Below are positions 57,704 to 64,000 of a stretch of DNA of 64,000 nt, in pieces. Below the pieces are notes generated by a model that saw only the letters and a list, made by a program, of their open reading frames with translations, searched no databases and was not told the DNA's origin. How positions within the stretch are numbered: the first letter of the stretch is position 1; each line of letters begins with the position of its first letter. The position numbers and the translations under genes were made by a program. Source of the DNA: Cydia pomonella (Eukaryota; Arthropoda; Insecta; Lepidoptera; Tortricidae); contig NC_084706.1 in NCBI RefSeq assembly GCF_033807575.1, positions 25,093,204 to 25,157,203 on the forward strand, given 5' to 3'.

Positions 57704-58460
57704 CTGTCGATAACATTATCAATGAGATATGGATTCGCCAATAGATTTGGTGTATTGTGTTTGTTTATCTTTACGAAGCATTGTTTTTGTACTGTCAAAC
57801 TTAGGAATAATGTCAATGGACCAAAAATGACAACGTGACCTCATTATTATTGTTGGAAGAAATTATTGTGCCTAGATATTTAGATTTTGTTTTGATAAAG
57901 GATAAACAAATATGAACTACTGTACAGAAAACAAGTACCTATCTAAACAATTTGAAAAACTATCCCAATAAAGAGTTTTTTTACTACAGGACCTGCTCCT
58001 TTTGCAAGTTTGTTAAAAATGTAGCTGATGCTAAAAACCTCAGACCTGATTCATCAAAATCAGCTTATTAGTTTTGACGCTAGTAGAACAATCGACAAAA
58101 ACAACGCCACTCACACACGTATTCATATTCATATTTATATGTACACATACATTACATGTCAAAATTACAATTAGTGAAATGATCATTAAGCCTTAATTTA
58201 CCTTATTATTATTTTATTAATTAGCCTTAATTTTAATTGTATATTTTATTTTATTGTATTGTTGCGTTATTGTAATTTAATGGGTTAATACCTGAATAAA
58301 TAACATTTTTTTTTTTATTAGTTAATACCAACATCTAAATAATAATAATAATATTAATTTAAGACCAAAAATAAATAAAGGGAATAAATATTCACATACT
58401 TAATGTGTTCAATAAAGTTACAAATAATATTTTACTATGTTCTACATTTGCATGTATATA
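57704..58460. other. Upstream intron or 5' flank, no gene seen
   Basis: AT-rich sequence with a T-run near 58307 and AATAATAATAATAATAT near 58339. No exon with the phase needed to precede 57703 was found here or further right. Confidence 0.5.
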
Positions 58461-58466
58461 TAACCT

Positions 58467-58533
58467 TTTTAGGGTTCCGTAGCCAAATGACAAAAAACGG
58501 AACCCTTATAGATTCGTCATGTCCGTCTGTCTG
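58467..58533 (-). repeat. GGGTTCCGTA-type repeat, end only
   Basis: TTTTTAGGGTTCCGTAGCCA, ACGGAACCCTTATAGATTCG and GTCCGTCTGTCTGTCC. Confidence 0.75.
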
Positions 58534-58984
58534 TCCGATTATTTTTTCACTATGCCAATGTCGGTTTGTAATTGATAATTTATTTTTATTGCTTGTACAG
58601 TCACCAACAGACAGATCTGAACATGCCTCTATTGTCAAGGCGTTAAAGTGCTCAGATATTTTTGAGTACCTTGGCAGCTCCAATATATCTGACGGCGACT
58701 ATATGTAAATTCCATGTTGACGTGTATAAGTGCCCTTGTAGCCTGCTGAATAAATGTTTGAGTTTCGAGTTTTGGATAAAAAATCAGGCCCCAACATTTC
58801 TATTTGATTAAAGCCTATAGATTTACCGAAAAACATCTGATTATATTCTCTAATAGTCTTAAATGATTATGAGTCTAATGACTAATTAGGAAACTTAGTG
58901 TTGATTAGATGCAGTAGAATGAAAGTTTAACATTAGGTAACTGCTAATTAAAACTCATTAGAATAAGGGTACAGACCCGCAAAA

Positions 58985-59266
58985 CGTGTGAAACCAATAA
59001 ATCATTCTCGATATAATTATATTAATGATACCACTTATCCTCCTTTACTGCTAACACCGATTTGTCGAATGTGTGGCGAAGAGGAAAATACAGTAAAACA
59101 CCTAATGTGTGATTGTCACGCCCTCACCAGACATAGAATGAAGGACTTTAGAACAGGTTATCTGGAACCAAAGGAATATGCACTCCATCATGGAGATGAA
59201 GACGAAAAAGCTTTTGAGTGGGTAGTTGACGGATCGTTCCTAAGGGATGGAGGGAAAGATCCATAG
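58985..59266 (+). mobile_element. LINE ORF2 C-terminus (Cys/His finger)
   Basis: The frame reads LTPICRMCGEEENTVKHLMC then HALTRHRMKDF, the CxxC-H-C knuckle at the end of I/R1-like ORF2, then a stop. Confidence 0.72.
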
Positions 59267-60284
59267 GGATCGGATGAAAAATCATAAGATAATTATCATC
59301 CTTCAAATATCACAATCACAACACATTAAGAGACACACGAATCGGTAAAACGCCGCTCCCATACAATCAAAGTTTCACTCTAATTTTAAAATGACATGCT
59401 TAAATTACATGTAATTTAGCGTATTACGTCATTTGGATCGGACTTTTATTTGTCATATTATGAAATGTTTGGGAAAATCCCAAGGAAAGTTTGGGCAATA
59501 CCAAATAACAAACAGGGACCAGCGATAAGCGGTTTGTTAGTATAAATTTTAGCTTTAAAGTGCGATTTTTTTTAATATGTTTACACGACATTACAGAAAT
59601 CTAATGCGTCATGCAACCAAGATCAAACATATTAACAACAGCACATAATAAAAAGAAAATACAATAACATTGTACACAAAATAAAACAATATTTATTACA
59701 TTACACTCGAAGGCCTGGCATCCATCACCTCACAGAACCTCAAGCATTCATTTCTCACACTATGTGCATGATTTGTTTCGTGTTACGAAACCTATTTCAA
59801 AAACAGCCCTAAATAGTAAAAATTGCTACATTATGTCGATTAAACTTTATAATCAGAGTTCAACAAATCAGAGTTCTGCCTTACAAGTTGTTTTTAGTGA
59901 AGCTTCGGTGTTGGCTATAGGAAAAATCTTTTTACAATATAAAAGAATATTTTTATGTATGTTTCTAAATAATGAAGTGGACAAAAATATTAATTGTAAT
60001 TTTTGTATAATACCGGTATTTTGCCTAATGTGTTGCAAATTGTATGTTACTATTTTCTATTGTTTAGCTTAACATGTTTTATTTATTTCACGTTTTATGC
60101 CAACATGATCAATATGATAATTTAAAAATGTACTTACATTTAACCATAACAATATTTTAACTTATTTAAATATGTTTTATTTTAACTTGACATTTTCAGG
60201 TGCTAAATGTTTTTTTATTACAATGTTTCTAGATGTATGTATAAAGTTTTCCATGCCAATATAGTGGTCAATTTATTTATTTAT

Positions 60285-60555
60285 TTAATCTTTTTTGCAC
60301 AATACATGACGGTACAAATGGCGGACTTAATGCCTTAAGGCATTCTCTACCAGTCAACCAATGGGTTAAACCAGAAAGATTAGGTGAATTATGTTGAACT
60401 ACCAAATTATGTCCACCATCTACAATGTACCATAATTCTAGCAAATAAAAAACTATCACTATGACTATTTATTTATTTATACTTTATTGAACATAAAATA
60501 TTAAGTACAAATGGTGGACTTAATGCCTTAAGGCATTCTCTACCAGTCAACCACT
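60285..60555 (-). mobile_element. Two RTE-type LINE 3' UTRs in tandem
   Basis: Minus-strand copies at about 60285-60372 and 60472-60553. Each has GACTGGTAGAGAATGCCTTA with AGGCATTAAGTCC and an AATAAA-type end. Confidence 0.72.
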
Positions 60556-60889
60556 GGTGACTATGACTATGATAAATTATACTCAAGCTGTATACACAAA
60601 GTATATTTTTGTCCCGATAGCAGTGAAGACATCCAGGTGTTGGTGTGCCGAGGCCAATATTTTCTTTAGCGAATTGGGGCAGTGTTTAAGGAAGAGAGGT
60701 CATAACCCTCGTTTTGGGTCTTTCCTGATGTATAGGCTGTCTATCGGGATCCAGTATTGCGGCGAGCGTGATTTTACCTTTGCAATTCGAAGGGTCTGGG
60801 ATGGGTTGTTTGGCTTTGGTTTGTAGTGGCTTTGTTTAGTTTGAATTGAAAGAGCCTTTATTTCAGACAAGTATTTTGTAAGTACATTT

Positions 60890-61090
60890 CATTTTGCTGT
60901 TAACATATATATAATTTCCATCTGTATGCCTTTTGTATGCAAAGGCCTCCGCTAACTCTCCATTTATCCCTATCCTTTGTTACTGTAGTCCAGCGACCTC
61001 CTGCTGCGCTCTTAATCTCATCATCCCATCTTCTTGCTGGTCTGCCACGCTTCCTCTTTTTGTCTCCAGTAAACCAGTACATTATTGCTT
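60890..61090 (-). mobile_element. RTE-type LINE ORF C-terminus
   Basis: The frame reads KRGRPARRWDDEIKSAAGGR then WTTVTKDRDKWRVSGG, a strong RTE tail. Confidence 0.8.
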
Positions 61091-61501
61091 TAGACCACTT
61101 TTCTCTCCCTCTAATTGTGTGTATTAGTACATTTCTTTATATCTATATTTCTAACTTTATCAGTTTGTTTAGTTTAGTTATATTTAATTTTAATGGAATG
61201 TTTTTAATGTAATTTTAAACTTAATTTATATTAAATTTAATTTAAATTTATATTGTGTCTGTTTATGAATGAATATAGTTTTAATTTTGAGTTGTAATTG
61301 ATAGTAATTTGTATCCTTACTTTTGTCACAATTCCTAAGCAAAAAAAAGGTATTATAGAGATTTAAATGTTTTTTTGTTTTTTATTATTTTATTGTACAA
61401 GTTTTATTGTATGGCCCCTATAGGGCCTATATTCTACCTCCTCCATCTTATTCCATGTTTGTCTGTCTTGAGCTGTGGTCATCTAGTGTAAATCAACTGT
61501 T

Positions 61502-61784
61502 TTAGGGTTCCGTACCCAAAGGGTAAAACAGGACCCTATTACTAAGGCTCAACTGTCCGTCCGTCTGTCACAAGGCTGTATCTCATGAACCGTGATAGTT
61601 AGACAGTTGAAATTTTCACAGATAATGTATTTCTGTTGCCGCTATAACAATAAATACTAAAAACCAGAATAAAATAAATATTTAAGGGGCCTCCCATACA
61701 ACAAACGTATTTTTTTTGCCGTTTTTATAGATAATGGTACGGAACCCTTCGTGCGCGAGTCCGACTCGCACTTAGCCGGTTTTT
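61502..61784 (-). repeat. GGGTTCCGTA-type repeat, nearly full
   Basis: TTAGGGTTCCGTACCCAAAG at the left (element end) and CGAGTCCGACTCGCACTTAG, CCGGTTTTTA at the right (head). Confidence 0.8.
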
Positions 61785-62078
61785 ACAACATCGTTGCCTT
61801 TTGTCGTCCATCTCATCTTTTTCCAGTGGGACCAATTTGTCCTTCTGACTTTTCCGCACAGGTCATGGCAGGTGCAATTATATGCGTCACAAATGGGGAT
61901 GGAACGAGAGTCCGTTGTGTGACTGTGGCCTTGAAGAACAAACTACCCAGCACATTGTTGAACAGAGACGTTTCCAAGGCAGCCCGGAGGACCTCTATAC
62001 CAATATACCAATTTGACACCGGACGCGATCAGTTGGCTGCGTGGCCTGGATGTCGACTTATAATGAATAGATAGTATA
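61785..62078 (+). mobile_element. LINE ORF2 C-terminus (Cys/His finger), broken
   Basis: One frame reads YMRHKWGWNESPLCDCG then EEQTTQHIVEQRRFQG. A shifted frame ends SWLRGLDVDL with two stops. This is the end of an I/R1/Jockey-like ORF2. Confidence 0.75.
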
Positions 62079-63232
62079 TTAATATTGCCTACAATCTTAC
62101 GCCATACGCTTAAATAAATAAATAGTTAAAAGTAATAAATTGAATTTTAATAATGAGAGCAAACTGTTCCTGGTAGGAACAGGAAAAGTTAGCTGGAATA
62201 AAGGATGTGACGGGTACACTTGTGGAAATTGTCTAAAACCATTTACATACATTGACATACAGTTAAGAACATTTGCCGCCAATTTTTTTTTTAATTACCG
62301 AGGGGTAAGCAGTCAAACCCGATTAAGTAGAGTTAGTGTAGAGGTAGTCACTAAGGTTTGACCAAACAGTCCAAACACTGTCTCATTACAACATATCACC
62401 ATAAAACATTACAGTTGGAGTAAACAAGTTAAACAAATTGACATATATCACTCACATAAAGCACTTGGCACCATTTTTTTTTTATTAATATGTGTTGACT
62501 ACCAGCCACCAACGGCAAAATGTTGCATGCAGTGATAGGTTGTCAACCTTCACTTCCTTTTTCCTATTGATAAGCAATAATATATTGTAGTAGTTTTTAT
62601 GTAGTAGAAGTTAATTGGGTGTTTGCATTACTGATTAAATCACAGTTCTAGTGCAAAAAAACTTATTTTTATGATATAAGAGGCAGATCAAAAAAGAGGT
62701 GGCGGGATGACCTTGACACCTAAGCTCTGAACCGGTTTATAAAATACCGGTAAATACCGGTTTTCCTCTGAACTTTTATAAGAATGTGAATATCTTAAGA
62801 ACTTTATTGAAGTTTTGTAACCCAAAAAACTGTTTGTCTACCTGTTGGTGTACCACGTAAACACACTGGTTTCTATTGCTCTAAAATGGTTAATTTGACA
62901 AGAACTGTTCTTATAAAAACCAGTTTTTAAAATATTGGTATTTCAAGTGAAACCGAAATGAAAAGGTTTTGCACCAAGGGGCTTGTACACAAATCATGCA
63001 AGGTTTTTTAGGCTACCTACTTTTTTGGTGATATTTGGTGAGGTTCTTGGCTAACCCCCCCACTCCCAAAAAACCTCTGTGTATTTTTATTTTATTTTTT
63101 CATTTGACCTAATTTTAAGTTAAATAGTAGTGTATAGAGTAGATTTTGTTTAAATCTTGATTTATGTTTAACGAAACGGAGAAAAAATATGTGGTAGATA
63201 TTTTTTCTTAGTTTCATTCACAATGAAAAAAT

Positions 63233-63286
63233 ACATATGAGGTCTCCGGATACCAGGGGGATAAGGAGACCTCATGTGTATTTTTG
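63233..63286. repeat. Short hairpin
   Basis: ATACATATGAGGTCTCCGG and GGAGACCTCATGTGTAT are inverted around a 17-base centre. Confidence 0.85.
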
Positions 63287-63349
63287 AGACCCAGTGTGAT
63301 CTGTTGTGATTTATTTTGCGATTATTTTTGGATTAAAGGTAACTGACAT

Positions 63350-63605
63350 CGTACATGCCATGAATTCTTGACTTTGTTTGTTTTCCTAATTTATATATAT
63401 TTTTGAATATACTGATCCTGAATTATAATCTAGCCTTTTGACATGTGATGCTTGTATTATTTTTATTTTTGTGTATGTTCCTAATATATTGTACTGTACT
63501 GTATGACTACCTAATTAATGTAAGTTAGCATGTAAAAATACTCAAACACAATACTGTATTGTTAATTAAAATAAAGAATTGGAATTGAAAAATTGGAATT
63601 GGAAT
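63350..63605 (+). mobile_element. LINE 3' UTR with GGAATT tail
   Basis: AT-rich UTR with AATAAAG, then GAATTGGAATTG repeats (about 63575-63604). No coding part remains. Confidence 0.55.
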
Positions 63606-63837
63606 ATCTTATGTATTTTGATGTAAGAAAATCAATTAAAAGTTAATTGTCTGGGTGACCCAAAACCTGATTTCTTTCTTGCCAGTGGTGAGTGACTGAT
63701 GGTTTGCTGCAACTGGACTTTTTTATTTTATTATTATAAACTGATCAGTGATTGGCCGTAGTCACACCTGATGGAAAGTGAAGACGAGAGCCTAAGATGA
63801 AACTCACCAGTTCACTAGTAACCTATTCACTCTTTGC

Positions 63838-63967
63838 TTTAACCCTTTGAACGCCACGCGTATCGTACGCGGCGCGTAATCGTGAACCTTATCGGTACGC
63901 ATGAAGGATGATATTGGGCTAAAGCCGCGCGCGTCATATGACTTCTTTGGCGGTCAAAAGGTTAAAG
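63838..63967. mobile_element. MITE with TTAA borders (piggyBac-like)
   Basis: TTAACCCTTTGAACGCC at the left and GGCGGTCAAAAGGTTAA at the right. The TTAA on each side fits piggyBac-type target use. The centre is rich in CGCGCG words. Confidence 0.75.
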
Positions 63968-64000
63968 AGTTACTTATTGTTTAATCAATCACATTAAATG

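Noticed and set aside
56534..56773. 79-aa frame inside the CACCGTGGG MITE
   Set aside because: It starts in AT-rich interior sequence, has no recognisable domain and crosses the element end.
57512..57700. Frame starting MSTPASVPV as the N-terminus of Pi3K68D
   Set aside because: It is in the wrong phase for exon 2, while the other frame through the same exon joins exon 2 correctly.
61813..62019. Minus-strand 68-aa frame as a missing Pi3K68D exon
   Set aside because: It is the antisense of a LINE ORF2 C-terminus on the plus strand.

Overview
This looks like a piece of a lepidopteran (moth or butterfly) nuclear genome. It is AT-rich, it holds long genes with many GT-AG introns, and it is packed with interspersed repeats of a lepidopteran type: RTE- and CR1/Jockey-like LINE ends with short microsatellite tails, several tRNA-derived SINE families, GGGTTCCGTA-type repeats and many palindromic MITEs. 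The species was not identified.

The main gene is on the minus strand: the class II phosphatidylinositol 3-kinase Pi3K68D (PIK3C2 family). I assembled 28 coding exons by hand between 57703 and 9966. All 27 junctions keep phase and give about 1528 residues: a Pro/Tyr-rich N-terminus, Ras-binding domain, PI3K-type C2, PIK helical domain, lipid-kinase domain with the DRHNDN and DFG motifs, and the first part of a PX domain. The start codon exon (beyond 57703) and the end of PX plus the C-terminal C2 domain are not visible.

On the plus strand a small two-exon gene (5456-5585 joined to 7359-8116, 295 aa, lysine/glutamate-rich) lies immediately 3' of the kinase exons. I do not recognise its family.

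Layout: 1-3612, nearly complete LINE with an open ORF2; 3808-4190, RTE fragment; 4300-8140, small plus-strand gene; 8260-8760, decayed duplicate of its last exon; 8846-57703, Pi3K68D with large, transposon-filled introns; 57704-64000, repeats with no recognised host exon.

The most unusual signal is a series of partial exon copies. At least eight Pi3K68D exons, and the last exon of the neighbouring gene, have a partial copy of their 3' portion (where clear, running to or through the 5' splice site), always on the 3' side of the real exon in transcript sense and in the same orientation. Two cases are tandem arrays: six copies at 167 bp period and four at about 140 bp. Copies that keep a donor but lack an acceptor should be invisible to exon definition, which may explain the one-sided pattern. 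A second unexplained signal is a 15-base motif (GTGACCCAGGAGACA) with seven exact copies between 8.2 and 17.7 kb, all in the sense orientation of the transcript carrying or preceding them.
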